Assembly (NCBI RefSeq): GCF_042219855.1
Contig: NZ_JBHJHP010000008.1
Coordinates: 214,784-278,783 of the forward strand
Origin: JBHJHP01 sp042219855
GTDB lineage: Bacteria > Bacteroidota > Bacteroidia > Bacteroidales > UBA5342
Reading direction: 5' to 3'
DNA length: 64,000 nucleotides
Shown here: piece by piece, positions 45,755 through 54,709 of the stretch
Layout of the letters: the number at the start of each line of letters is the position of its first letter
How positions within the stretch are numbered: position 1 is the first letter of the stretch
Translations under genes and position numbers: made by a program
The notes under the pieces: model-generated
Databases searched by the model: none
What the model was told of the DNA's origin: nothing
The model's input: the letters and a program-made list of their open reading frames with translations, nothing else

Positions 45755-46672
45755 ATGCCATTAAATCTGCCAGATAAACTTCCAGCTATTGAGGCACTGA
45801 AAAAAGAAAACATTTTTGTGATGGATGAATCCCGGGCCAGTCACCAGGATATTCGTCCGTTACGAATTGTTATTCTAAACCTTATGCCGCTGAAGGTTAC
45901 TACAGAAACAGACCTTATCAGGTTGTTAAGTAATACGCCTTTGCAAATTGTGGTTGATTTTTTGCGGATCAAAGGGCATAAACCGAAAAATACGCCACTG
46001 GAACACATGAAAGCGTTTTATCATGATTTTGATTCGATCAAACATAAAAAGTATGATGGAATGATTATCACCGGTGCACCAGTGGAACACCTTCCGTTTG
46101 AGGAAGTTAAATACTGGGAGGAGATTAAGACTATTTTCGACTGGTCTATAAAAAATGTCACTTCTTCATTATTCATTTGTTGGGGTGCCCAAGCTGGCTT
46201 ATATCATTTTTACGGTGTGCCTAAATATATGCTGAATGAAAAGCGGTTTGGTGTATTCCGGCATACATATTCAGATCCTAAATTGCCTATTTTCAGAGGT
46301 TTTGACGATTTCTTCTTTGCCCCACATTCACGCTACACTGAAATTCGTGAGGAAGATATTAAAAGGATTCCCGAACTTGAGATTATATCTACCTCTGAGG
46401 ATGCAGGGGTTCATCTGGTGATGGGAAAAAACGGGCGCCAGTTTTTTGTAACCGGCCATACTGAATACTCTCCAAATACATTGGATCAGGAGTATAAGAG
46501 AGATATTCTGAAGGGACTTGATATTAAAATACCAAAGAATTATTATCCGGATGATGACCCGCAACAGGCTCCTGTGGTTCGCTGGAAAAGTCATGCTAAT
46601 CTCTTATTCAGCAACTGGCTAAATTATTATGTTTACCAGGAGACACCTTATGATCTGGATTCTCAGGATTAA
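45755..46672 (+). CDS. metA: Homoserine O-acetyltransferase (MetA family)
   Basis: A 305-residue enzyme that acylates homoserine at the entry to methionine synthesis. Catalytic residues are at the family positions: Cys142 in FICWGAQAG, and His235 and Glu237 in VTGHTEYSP. Residue 111 is Glu (GAPVEHLPF). In this family Glu at 111 goes with acetyl-CoA use and Gly with succinyl-CoA, so the product should be O-acetylhomoserine, the substrate of metY just upstream. It has its own promoter overlapped by an inverted repeat. The 146-base gap downstream has a weak ATTAAACC/GGTTTAAT hairpin (46704-46726). Confidence 0.94.
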   Translation: MPLNLPDKLPAIEALKKENIFVMDESRASHQDIRPLRIVILNLMPLKVTTETDLIRLLSNTPLQIVVDFLRIKGHKPKNTPLEHMKAFYHDFDSIKHKKYDGMIITGAPVEHLPFEEVKYWEEIKTIFDWSIKNVTSSLFICWGAQAGLYHFYGVPKYMLNEKRFGVFRHTYSDPKLPIFRGFDDFFFAPHSRYTEIREEDIKRIPELEIISTSEDAGVHLVMGKNGRQFFVTGHTEYSPNTLDQEYKRDILKGLDIKIPKNYYPDDDPQQAPVVRWKSHANLLFSNWLNYYVYQETPYDLDSQD

Positions 46673-46818
46673 ACTTTTACCAATCTGTTAATATGTATGA
46701 TTAATTAAACCGCAACATGGTTTAATATGTTATTCCTTTTGAATTGTAATGCCGGTATGCAAAACAGCAAAGCGGTTGATTATTTAAGGTTAAACAGAAT
46801 AACAAAATTCAGAACATT

Positions 46819-47394
46819 ATGAGTCTTACATTTTCACAGAAATTTCCAATGGGTGAAAAAGCACCTGATTTCAAATTAACAGAGGTAACTTCAAATAAAG
46901 AATATTCATATTCCGATCTTGGTTCAGGAATGATTACCGTTATTATGTTTATTTGTAATCATTGTCCTTATGTTAAACATGTCAGGAAAGAGATGGTCAA
47001 CGTCGCAAATAAATATATATCAGAAGGCGTAAGCTTTATAGCAATCAGTTCGAATGATGTTGAAAATTTCCCGGATGATTCACCCGAAAATATGAGAAAA
47101 GTTGCCGAGGAGTTCGATTTTCCATTCCCATATTTGTACGATGAAACGCAGCAGGTGGCTAAAGCTTATAAAGCTGCCTGTACACCGGATTTCTTTATTT
47201 TTAATGAAAAAGCAGAATGCATATATCATGGTCGTTTTGATGAATCCAATCATAAAAACGGAATGGTTCCCACAGGTATTGATTTGACCTACGCCCTTGA
47301 TCTGGCGCTCGACGAAAAAGTGATGCCAGAGGAGGATCAGAAACCAAGTTCAGGATGTAACATAAAGTGGAAATCCGGAATATCTCCTTTTTAA
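46819..47394 (+). CDS. Thioredoxin-fold redoxin family protein
   Basis: A 191-residue AhpC/TSA-like protein with FPMGEKAPDFKLTEV at the start and an atypical redox motif CNHCPYVKH (Cys46, Cys49). A cis-Pro-containing CTPDFFIF and a late Cys in SSGCNIKW are present. No signal peptide is seen, so it is probably cytoplasmic. Close relatives are annotated only as thioredoxin family proteins; substrate and partner are unknown. Confidence 0.8.
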   Translation: MSLTFSQKFPMGEKAPDFKLTEVTSNKEYSYSDLGSGMITVIMFICNHCPYVKHVRKEMVNVANKYISEGVSFIAISSNDVENFPDDSPENMRKVAEEFDFPFPYLYDETQQVAKAYKAACTPDFFIFNEKAECIYHGRFDESNHKNGMVPTGIDLTYALDLALDEKVMPEEDQKPSSGCNIKWKSGISPF

Positions 47395-47448
47395 ATTTCA
47401 TGTGTGCTTCATTTACCATCTAAAAAAACCCCGTTTACCGATTAAATA

Positions 47449-47480
47449 TTGGACCTAAGGTATATATGGTCTTATATTTG
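47449..47480 (+). promoter_or_regulatory. Promoter of the LiaF-like/LytS/LytTR unit
   Basis: TTG (47449-47451) and TATATTTG (47473-47480) are 21 bases apart. A GACC/GGTC inverted pair lies between them. The ATG follows 31 bases later. Confidence 0.6.
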
Positions 47481-47511
47481 AACTGTAATTAATTGTATAA
47501 GAAGTCGAATT

Positions 47512-48243
47512 ATGGAAACACATGAAACAATAAAGCATTTAAAAGCAGCTAACAGGCGAAAAGTAGCTTTCGGGGTGATCGCTATCGTATTTGGAGTATT
47601 ATGGCTCCTTAGAAATGTTGGAAGTTTAAATCCCGTTTTTGCGGATTATCTCTTTTCGTGGCAGGTGTTACTTATTGCCATAGGTTTAGTTGGATTGGTC
47701 GGAAACAAAGGCCAGGGTGTTGGCTGGTCGATACTGATACTGATAGGAGGATTCTTTCTGTTGAATGATATTTACGATTTTTCCATTCGCTTTCAACAGA
47801 TATTCTGGCCCTTGCTGGTCATCTTTATCGGTTTAACCATGGTGCTGAACCGCACGGTTCGTAAACCGGGATTCAGGAACTACAAGGATGTATCCTCAAC
47901 GGACATACTGGATAATGTGGCCATCTTTGGAGGGAGTGATGTGAAAATTGACAGTCAGTCATTTAAAGGTGGTGAAGCGACTGCTATTTTTGGAGGATCC
48001 AAAATTGATCTGACCGGCGCCAGACTTGCTCCCGGCATCCAGGTGATTGAACTGACCAATATTTTTGGTGGTAACACACTTATTATTCCTGCAAACTGGA
48101 ATGTTAAAGTTGAGGTAACCGGAATATTAGGAGGTTTTAAGGATTTAAGACCCAAACGCTTTGATGGTATCAGGGATACTGACAGTACTCTAATTGTTAA
48201 AGGAGTGGCTATTTTTGGAGGAGGTGAAATAAAATCAATCTAA
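47512..48243 (+). CDS. LiaF-like membrane protein (DUF5668 + cell-wall-active antibiotic response domain)
   Basis: A 243-residue protein. Residues 15-120 contain four membrane spans resembling the LiaI/LiaF transmembrane region. Residues 130-243 form a beta-rich domain with repeated IFGGS/NIFGGN/VAIFGGGEIK motifs, as in the LiaF C-terminus. In Firmicutes LiaF restrains a histidine kinase that senses envelope damage. Here the gene is first in a unit with a LytS-type kinase and a LytTR regulator, so a similar sensing role is inferred. Confidence 0.75.
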   Translation: METHETIKHLKAANRRKVAFGVIAIVFGVLWLLRNVGSLNPVFADYLFSWQVLLIAIGLVGLVGNKGQGVGWSILILIGGFFLLNDIYDFSIRFQQIFWPLLVIFIGLTMVLNRTVRKPGFRNYKDVSSTDILDNVAIFGGSDVKIDSQSFKGGEATAIFGGSKIDLTGARLAPGIQVIELTNIFGGNTLIIPANWNVKVEVTGILGGFKDLRPKRFDGIRDTDSTLIVKGVAIFGGGEIKSI

Positions 48244-48246
48244 ATC

Positions 48247-49290
48247 ATGGGTCACCCGTTTCTCAATAACCGGATCAACCGGATCATCTATTTTGGAGTC
48301 TGGATTGTAGTTGGGATTATACATCTGCTCTGGCTCTATTTCGAAACACACTATCCAATTCAACATGCAACTGTAGATGCTGCTGCGTCTACAGTTATTT
48401 TTTCGGTTCTGGGTTTACTCGTTTGGCCTTTAACGGTTTATAACAGACCCGGCAAGGCGGATGCATGGAGTGTGGCATCAAGTCAGATTCTCGGAGCAAC
48501 GATTGTTGTCGGCATCTGGATCTTTTCAACAACCTATATCATCAACCTGTTCGCTAAGTTCTATCCGGCTAAGGTTTTTAAAACATACATTACAACGGAG
48601 CAGATTGCCATTGGATTGTCGTATTATATTGTATTGTTCGGCACCTGTTACCTGATTCTGATTTACCGCGAAAACAGAGAGAAAAAACTGAATGAAGAAA
48701 AAATGCAACGTCTGGTAAGAGAGAGTGAACTTAACGCTCTTAAGGCACAGATTAATCCACATTTTTTGTTTAACAGTCTGAATTCTGTCAATTATCTTAT
48801 TGGATATGACCCGGAAAGGGCAAGTAACATGCTGGCAAAACTTTCTGATTATTTAAGATATTCGTTGAGGAAAGGGGATGAAGGCCTGGTGACTTTTTGT
48901 GACGAACTGGAAAACTGCCGTAAATTTCTGGACATGGAACACCTGCGGTTTGGAGATAAAATGGTTCTGCAGGAGGATATAGATGAAGCTGTTTGTGATG
49001 TCAAGGTTCCTTTAATGATATTGCAGCCAATCTATGAAAATGCGATTAAACACGGTGTCTATGAAAGTCTTGATCCTGTGACCATTAAAACAGTTGCACA
49101 GTTTAAAAATAATATGCTATATATAGAAATTTGTAATACCTTTGATCCTGAAGCTGTTCCAAGAAAAGGAGAAGGTGTTGGATTGCAGAATGTTTCGGAC
49201 CGGTTAGAACTGGTTTTTAATGAGAAAGGCTTGCTTAAAACAGTAAAGGAAAAAAATACGTTCAAAGCAGTAATAACTATACCAATTTAA
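48247..49290 (+). CDS. Sensor histidine kinase, LytS/YehU family
   Basis: A 347-residue membrane kinase with four N-terminal spans (residues 12-140) and no periplasmic sensor domain. The phospho-acceptor is in the His_kinase motif ALKAQINPHFLFNSLNSVNYLI. A compact HATPase domain follows with the N box PIYENAIKHGV and the G box KGEGVGLQNVSDRL. It lies three bases after the LiaF-like gene and six before its LytTR partner, so the three are clearly one unit. Confidence 0.9.
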   Translation: MGHPFLNNRINRIIYFGVWIVVGIIHLLWLYFETHYPIQHATVDAAASTVIFSVLGLLVWPLTVYNRPGKADAWSVASSQILGATIVVGIWIFSTTYIINLFAKFYPAKVFKTYITTEQIAIGLSYYIVLFGTCYLILIYRENREKKLNEEKMQRLVRESELNALKAQINPHFLFNSLNSVNYLIGYDPERASNMLAKLSDYLRYSLRKGDEGLVTFCDELENCRKFLDMEHLRFGDKMVLQEDIDEAVCDVKVPLMILQPIYENAIKHGVYESLDPVTIKTVAQFKNNMLYIEICNTFDPEAVPRKGEGVGLQNVSDRLELVFNEKGLLKTVKEKNTFKAVITIPI

Positions 49291-49296
49291 AAAGAT

Positions 49297-50043
49297 ATGA
49301 TACGTTGTGTTATAATTGATGATGAACAACCAGCCAGGGAATTAGTGAAAAAACTCTTGTCGCAACACGAAGATTATGAGATCGTGGATGAGTGTAATAA
49401 TGGTTTCGATGGATTCAAAGCAATTAAAGACCACTCACCGGATCTTGTTTTTTTAGATATTCAGATGCCAAAACTTACAGGTTTTGAGATGCTTGAGTTA
49501 TTGGATGAAGGGGAAAAACCACACGTTATTTTTATTACTGCATATGATCAGTATGCGCTGAAAGCGTTTGAGCAGAATGCAATAGATTATCTGCTTAAAC
49601 CTTATACACCGGCACGTTTCAGCCAGGCACTGGAGAAAGCCAATGAAAGGTTACAGCAGAAAGAACCACAAAAGGTGGAAAAGCTTCTTGATGATATCAG
49701 GGAGAACAGCGAAACACTGAACCGGGTAGTGGTAAAAGATCGTTCAAAAATAGAGATTATACCAGTTGAAGATATTCATTATATCAAAGCCGAAGATGAT
49801 TATGTGATGTTTTATACCGTACGTGGTCGGTTTCTGAAAAAGGCAACAATGAATTACTTTGAAAATAATCTGCCTGAAAATGATTTTATCCGCGTTCATC
49901 GCTCCTATATCATAAATACGCAGCAGATTAAACGCATGGAACGCTATGAAAAGGAAACCTTCATTCTGCAATTAAAATGTGGAGAAAACATTAAAACCAG
50001 TAAAAGCGGAGCCAAAAGACTGAAGGAAGTGCTTAATTTTTAA
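49297..50043 (+). CDS. LytTR-family response regulator
   Basis: A 248-residue regulator with a receiver domain (residues 1-120) whose phospho-acceptor is Asp54 in LVFLDIQMPKLTG, with Lys in YLLKPY. A LytTR DNA-binding domain (about 140-248) includes DIHYIKAEDDYVMFYT and FIRVHRSYIINTQQI. It pairs with the kinase directly upstream. Targets are unknown; the linked LiaF-like gene may be autoregulated. Its 3' end overlaps the convergent murQ by 11 bases. Confidence 0.92.
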   Translation: MIRCVIIDDEQPARELVKKLLSQHEDYEIVDECNNGFDGFKAIKDHSPDLVFLDIQMPKLTGFEMLELLDEGEKPHVIFITAYDQYALKAFEQNAIDYLLKPYTPARFSQALEKANERLQQKEPQKVEKLLDDIRENSETLNRVVVKDRSKIEIIPVEDIHYIKAEDDYVMFYTVRGRFLKKATMNYFENNLPENDFIRVHRSYIINTQQIKRMERYEKETFILQLKCGENIKTSKSGAKRLKEVLNF

Positions 50044-50851
50044 TCTCCCTGAATGCGTCGATGGCGTTTCTGACTGAGCCATGTAATAAAAGAAGACTTT
50101 TTGCCTGTTCTGCATTTATTCCAAGTTCATTGCCTATCATACGCGTTCCGCGTTCAATGAGTTTCTGATTGGTCAGTTGCATATCCACCATTTTATTCCC
50201 GCGAACACGGCCCAACTGGATCATGGTTGTGGTTGTAATCATGTTCAGAACCAGTTTCTGCGCAGTCCCGCTTTTCATCCGGGTAGATCCGGTTACAAAC
50301 TCCGGTCCAACAACAGGTTCAATCGGATATTCAGCCACTTCGGCAAGCTTTGTGTTCAGGTTGCTGGTAATACATCCGGTTAAGAGGCCGTTCTCCCGGG
50401 CCTTTTTTACACCGCCGATAACGTATGGCGTTCGGCCAGAAGCAGCAATGCCAACAACGGTGTCAAGTTCATTGGGATTGTGTTGTACAATATCATTCCA
50501 GCCTTGTTCTGCATCATCTTCAGCATGCTCAACAGCTTTTCGGATCGCTCCGTCACCTCCAGCTATCAATCCGATCACCACACCGTGACCAACACCGAAA
50601 GTCGGTGGGATTTCTGATGCATCCACCACTCCCAGTCTGCCACTTGTGCCTGCTCCGATATAAAATAACCTGCCACCCTTTTTCATGCGTTTTACTAGTT
50701 CCTGAACGAAAACCTGTATGTCCGGAATCACCTTTTCAATGGCCGGTAAAACCTTTTTGTCTTCTTCGTGTATAAGATGAAGCAGTTCGTTGACGCTTTT
50801 GGTTTCAAGATTGTTATGAACAGAGTCTGATTCTGTTATGCTGTTGGTCAT
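50033..50851 (-). CDS. murQ: N-acetylmuramic acid 6-phosphate etherase
   Basis: A 272-residue SIS-domain enzyme that splits the lactyl ether of MurNAc-6-phosphate in peptidoglycan recycling. FYIGAGTSGRLGVVDASEIPPTFGV, VVGIAASGRTPYVIGG and GPEFVTGSTRMKSGTAQKLVLNMI are diagnostic. It is slightly shorter than the usual ~300 residues, with a reduced C-terminus. It overlaps the sugar-kinase gene by four bases, and the kinase may provide its substrate. Confidence 0.94.
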   Translation of the reverse strand: MTNSITESDSVHNNLETKSVNELLHLIHEEDKKVLPAIEKVIPDIQVFVQELVKRMKKGGRLFYIGAGTSGRLGVVDASEIPPTFGVGHGVVIGLIAGGDGAIRKAVEHAEDDAEQGWNDIVQHNPNELDTVVGIAASGRTPYVIGGVKKARENGLLTGCITSNLNTKLAEVAEYPIEPVVGPEFVTGSTRMKSGTAQKLVLNMITTTTMIQLGRVRGNKMVDMQLTNQKLIERGTRMIGNELGINAEQAKSLLLLHGSVRNAIDAFREIKN

Positions 50852-51690
50852 AGTCGTTTTTTGAAATAATTAATCATGCCGTCAACCGGATCCTGAAGAA
50901 TTTCAGATATATGGGTTCCATATTTCGTGGCGGTTTCCTCCAGAAAATTTCTGAATCCAAATGCAACAGAGCCGGTAAAGGCTAAGGGATAGTTTTTATA
51001 ACCTTTATACTCACAGATATTGCGTTGAAAAAATAAACTGAATGCCTGTTTAACAAGACTTTTGCAGTACTCTTCATCTGAATTTGCAACAATAAACGGA
51101 ACAAATGACGCAAGATACTGATTTGGTTTTGCTTTTCTGTAGACTGCTTCAATAACATCGGTTTCATGCAGGTGGTATGAGTCTTCAAAATGTTTGGCCA
51201 GGTTTGCAGGCATCTGCTTTTTGAGGTAGTCGGCTAATAATTGTTTCCCTAAATAAGAGCCACTGCCTTCATCACCCAGTATATAACCCAGTGAAGGGAT
51301 GTGATCTTTCAGAACCCCTTTAGAATAAAAACCTGAATTTGAACCGGTTCCAAGAATTGATACTATCCCTTCACCATCGCCAATCGTGGCAATTGCACTT
51401 CCTGCAAGATCTGAACTACAGCTTATTTCACATTGAAAGACCGTTTGAAGTTCATGTGTTAGTATTCTGCAACCATTTTCGTTGCAACCGGCGCCATAAA
51501 ATGCAAGTAAATCTATTTTGCTGATTTCCTCGTATAATACCGACAGTAGTTCTTCCCGAATAACTTTCTGTATAAGCTCAGGAGTATGTACCATCGGGTT
51601 AATACCCGAGGTATTTATCTTTAAAACACCATCGATGGAAAGAAGCGCCCATGATGTTTTTGTTGAACCGCCGTCTGCAATCAATATCAT
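50848..51690 (-). CDS. BadF/BadG-family N-acetylhexosamine kinase
   Basis: A 280-residue ASKHA-fold kinase. Phosphate-binding motifs are ILIADGGSTKTSWALL (N-terminus) and VSILGTGSNSGFY, with GYILGDEGSGSYLGKQLL as the adenosine segment. The four-base overlap with murQ suggests it phosphorylates N-acetylmuramic acid or N-acetylglucosamine during peptidoglycan recycling, as MurK-type kinases do. Which sugar is preferred is not visible. Confidence 0.85.
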   Translation of the reverse strand: MILIADGGSTKTSWALLSIDGVLKINTSGINPMVHTPELIQKVIREELLSVLYEEISKIDLLAFYGAGCNENGCRILTHELQTVFQCEISCSSDLAGSAIATIGDGEGIVSILGTGSNSGFYSKGVLKDHIPSLGYILGDEGSGSYLGKQLLADYLKKQMPANLAKHFEDSYHLHETDVIEAVYRKAKPNQYLASFVPFIVANSDEEYCKSLVKQAFSLFFQRNICEYKGYKNYPLAFTGSVAFGFRNFLEETATKYGTHISEILQDPVDGMINYFKKRL

Positions 51691-51845
51691 ACCACAAAAT
51701 TAATCATTCTTGCGCTAATTGTACAGTACAAATAGCCAGTAGCGTTATTAAATATTGCTCCGCTCAGGCATGAACATGAAATTACAACTCCGATGCAACC
51801 ATTTGATAACCATGTTCATCTGTTTATACAGTACTTTAGTTATTG

Positions 51846-51853
51846 TAAATTTG
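51846..51853 (+). promoter_or_regulatory. Candidate -7 element of the DNRLRE lipoprotein gene
   Basis: TAAATTTG matches TAnnTTTG and lies 32 bases before the ATG at 51886. It is inside the longer open frame from 51793, so that longer start is unlikely. Confidence 0.5.
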
Positions 51854-51885
51854 ATAAAGTAAAAGCTAATCAAAACGTCATTGAT

Positions 51886-53283
51886 ATGAAGACTAATATG
51901 TATAAGGGATTAAAACCGCTTTTCGTCGTGATCTCTTTGTTATTGCTACTGGGTAGCTGTGAAAAGCAACCATCCCGGGTCGAGCAGAAGGGGAAAATAG
52001 GATTTACGGTGATCGGAGATGAATTCAATAAGGTCTTAAAATCCGCAACTTTTGATGATTCCGCATCTGTTTCCAGACTCAGTTTGTTAATTTCTATTGC
52101 TGATGCTGATAGCAATATTGTTATCGAGAAGAAGATCGTGCCTTTATATATGTTTGGTAACCAGTATATAAGTGAGAAAATTGAATTGAATGAAGGGTAT
52201 TATTTTCTTACGGAATTTATGGTGGTGAATAATAATGGAGAGGTGGTTTATGCATCTCCAAAACACGGCTCAGAACTGGCATATCTGGTAAATCATCCTT
52301 TGCCTCTGGATTTTAAAGTTGTACCCGGAGTAGAATCCGGTTTGAATGTTGAAGTAATTCCGGTAGATAATCAGACGCCGGATCAATTTGGATATGTCAG
52401 CTTTGGAGTTCAAATCGTAAATCCTCTGGTATTTTATGCCATGGTTTATGAGGATAACCCATTGCTGGAGAGACCACTGAATCTTGTGCCTGCAAGGGTA
52501 ATCGTGACCGGACCGGATGGCTATGTATACCGGTTCGATTTTAAGGCAGGCAGGAATAAAGCCGTACTCAGAAACACACCGGGTGAATACGTATTTTCGG
52601 TTAAAACAGAGTTATATAGCGCAACACTTACATTTACCAGCGAACAGCTTATAAATGCAACAGAAGATAAACCATTAATGATTACTGTTGGTAATTCAAA
52701 TGTTTACCATGAAATCATTCTCAGAACAACTCCTGATTCAACGGATGATGCTATGATTACTGATCTGAATCCTGATGAAAATTACGGCGATGTAAAAGAA
52801 TTATCAGCATCATTTTTAACTGAACCTGTGCTAACGGTTATGCGAACCAAACGGAGCCTGATCAGACTGGATTTTCATAATGCCCTACCCAAGTCAGCTA
52901 CCATACAGAAGATTGAATTGATGCTACATTTAACAGGAGGTGTACAGATGCCATTAAATGAGAATACGGACACCATTAATATAGGAGTGCTAAAAGCGAT
53001 TGTACAGGATTGGGATGAGCATAAGGTAACCTGGCTTAACCAGCCTCAAACGACTGATGATGTAATGATGTACCTGGATTACAGGCCCTGGATGAGTTCA
53101 TTGCTCCGAGTTTATGATATTACGGAGTTAATTAAAAAGTCGTGGCAGATAAATACACCTGTTTATGGATTTATGTTGCAACATTATCCTGAAAATGTGC
53201 CGGGTGGCATAACTTTTGCTTCAAGTGATAATGATTATGCAGAAATGAGGCCGAGTATAAAAATTTACTATACCTTACCGTAG
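51886..53283 (+). CDS. Lipoprotein with C-terminal DNRLRE domain
   Basis: A 465-residue protein with a lipoprotein signal (LLLLGSC). The mature part begins with a beta-rich region (residues about 30-270) with the segments FLTEFMVVNNNGEVVYASP and VRVNP-like FGVQIVNP, seen in other Bacteroidota surface lipoproteins. The last 185 residues are a DNRLRE domain, marked by DAMITDLNPDENYGD, SLIRLDFHNALPKSATIQKIELMLHLTG and VTWLNQPQTTDD. The latter fold is often found in secreted proteins that bind glycans or cell walls. The function is not known. A terminator follows 20 bases after the stop. Confidence 0.8.
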   Translation: MKTNMYKGLKPLFVVISLLLLLGSCEKQPSRVEQKGKIGFTVIGDEFNKVLKSATFDDSASVSRLSLLISIADADSNIVIEKKIVPLYMFGNQYISEKIELNEGYYFLTEFMVVNNNGEVVYASPKHGSELAYLVNHPLPLDFKVVPGVESGLNVEVIPVDNQTPDQFGYVSFGVQIVNPLVFYAMVYEDNPLLERPLNLVPARVIVTGPDGYVYRFDFKAGRNKAVLRNTPGEYVFSVKTELYSATLTFTSEQLINATEDKPLMITVGNSNVYHEIILRTTPDSTDDAMITDLNPDENYGDVKELSASFLTEPVLTVMRTKRSLIRLDFHNALPKSATIQKIELMLHLTGGVQMPLNENTDTINIGVLKAIVQDWDEHKVTWLNQPQTTDDVMMYLDYRPWMSSLLRVYDITELIKKSWQINTPVYGFMLQHYPENVPGGITFASSDNDYAEMRPSIKIYYTLP

Positions 53284-53302
53284 AAGTACTTAAGTAGAAA
53301 GG

Positions 53303-53335
53303 AAAGAGGATGACCGGCGGGCCATCCTCTTTTTT
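53303..53335 (+). terminator. Terminator after the DNRLRE lipoprotein gene
   Basis: AAAGAGGATG and CATCCTCTTT pair, with a GC-rich loop that can pair further, and a run of T follows. It may also serve serS from the other side, but the T-run there is weaker. Confidence 0.82.
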
Positions 53336-53350
53336 GTATCATGTTTTTTC

Positions 53351-54622
53351 TTAGTTAATTATCGAAAATCCGGTGTATGGAATCAGAACTTCGGGAATTT
53401 TAATACCATCGGGAGTCTGATTGTTTTCCAGAAGTGCGGCTACAATTCTGGGTAAAGCCAGTGCACTACCGTTCAGGGTGTGAGCCAGTTCCGGCTTTTT
53501 CATGTCTTTTCCTTTATAGCGGCATTTTAGCCGGTTTGCCTGGTAGTTTTCAAAATTTGATACCGAGCTGACTTCCAGCCATCTTTCCTGTGCAGCAGAA
53601 TAGACCTCAAAATCGAAAGTCAGAGCCGAGGTAAAGCTGATATCACCACCACAAAGTTTTACAATTCGATATGGTAAGCCAAGTTTAGAGATGATACCTT
53701 CTACGTGGGCGACCATTTCATTTAATGTATCATAGCTCTTCTCAGGATGCTGAATCTGTACGATCTCAACCTTGTCGAACTGGTGAAGGCGGTTCAGTCC
53801 TCTGACATGAGCTCCCCATGATCCGGCTTCTCTTCTGAAACAAGGTGTATAAGCCATGTTCTTTACAGGAAGTTCTTCTTCAGTAAGAATAACATCACGG
53901 TAAATATTTGTTACCGGGACCTCTGCTGTGGGGATCAGGTAAAAGTTGTCTGCCGTGACATGGTACATCTGTCCTTCTTTATCGGGAAGCTGTCCTGTTC
54001 CGAACCCGGAATCCTCATTCACGACAATAGGTGGCAGTACTTCCCTGTAACCGGCTTTTTCACCTTCGTCAAGAAAAAAATTAATTAATGCACGTTGTAA
54101 TCGAGCGCCTTTACCTTTATAAACAGGAAAACCTGCACCAGTGAGTTTGGTTCCCAGTTCAAAGTCGATAATATCGTATTGTTTAATCAGGTCCCAGTGT
54201 GGTTGTTTTGCTTCCAGCTCAGGAATAATACCGCCCTGACGGATTATTTCATTGTCCTGTTCACTTTTCCCTCGCGGCACGGAGCTGTGTGGCAGGTTTG
54301 GTATTAAAACCAGCTTATCCTGAATGGATGTTTCAACTTCTGCAAGCTCTGTTGTCAGTGACTTAATATTTTCCTTTAATTCAGCAGTTCTTGATTTAGC
54401 CTTGTTAGCTTCCTCTTTTTTGCCTTCTCTGAAAAGCAAACCAATTTGTTTGGACAGGTTGTTCATTTCTGCCTGGGCATCATCTGACGCACTTTTAAGC
54501 TCCCTGCGTTTTTTATCAGCCTCAATTATTGTATCAACCAGATCCTTTGCATCAAAGTTTTTAACGGACAAACGGTTAATAACTTCATCTCTGTTATCGG
54601 AAATATACTTAAGTGTTAACAT
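53351..54622 (-). CDS. serS: Seryl-tRNA synthetase
   Basis: A 423-residue class II synthetase. The N-terminal coiled-coil arm (residues 30-105, rich in Lys and Glu) binds the tRNA extra arm. The catalytic core has motif 2 TPCFRREAGSWGAHVRGLNRLHQFDKVE and motif 3 HTLNGSALALPRIVAALLE. The promoter core lies in the loop of the upstream rpmA terminator. No T-box-like leader fits in the roughly 35-base 5' UTR. Confidence 0.96.
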   Translation of the reverse strand: MLTLKYISDNRDEVINRLSVKNFDAKDLVDTIIEADKKRRELKSASDDAQAEMNNLSKQIGLLFREGKKEEANKAKSRTAELKENIKSLTTELAEVETSIQDKLVLIPNLPHSSVPRGKSEQDNEIIRQGGIIPELEAKQPHWDLIKQYDIIDFELGTKLTGAGFPVYKGKGARLQRALINFFLDEGEKAGYREVLPPIVVNEDSGFGTGQLPDKEGQMYHVTADNFYLIPTAEVPVTNIYRDVILTEEELPVKNMAYTPCFRREAGSWGAHVRGLNRLHQFDKVEIVQIQHPEKSYDTLNEMVAHVEGIISKLGLPYRIVKLCGGDISFTSALTFDFEVYSAAQERWLEVSSVSNFENYQANRLKCRYKGKDMKKPELAHTLNGSALALPRIVAALLENNQTPDGIKIPEVLIPYTGFSIIN

Positions 54623-54639
54623 GGATAAGTGTGTTTAAT

Positions 54640-54685
54640 AAAAAAATCTCCTGATTTTTACGCAAAGGTAAAAAAATCAGGAGAT
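54640..54685 (-). terminator. rpmA terminator whose loop holds the serS promoter core
   Basis: ATCTCCTGATTTTT (54646-54659) and AAAAATCAGGAGAT (54672-54685) form a 14-bp stem. On the minus strand a T-run follows (opposite A at 54640-54645). The 12-base loop reads TTACCTTTGCGT on the minus strand and contains TACCTTTGC, an exact -7 element. Transcription from it would begin inside the far arm of the stem, about 33 bases before the serS ATG. Confidence 0.75.
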
Positions 54686-54709
54686 CTGATATCATTAAAA
54701 TTCTTTCTG

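Noticed and set aside
46704..46726. Hairpin ATTAAACC/GGTTTAAT as the metA terminator
   Set aside because: AT-rich 8-bp stem without a T-run close behind it; too weak to call.
50169..50588. 139-codon ORF opposite murQ
   Set aside because: It is a shadow on the reverse strand of a well-conserved gene, and its translation has no domain.
54623..54661. T-box leader upstream of serS
   Set aside because: The 5' UTR is too short and T-boxes are a Firmicutes-type element. No specifier or antiterminator is visible.
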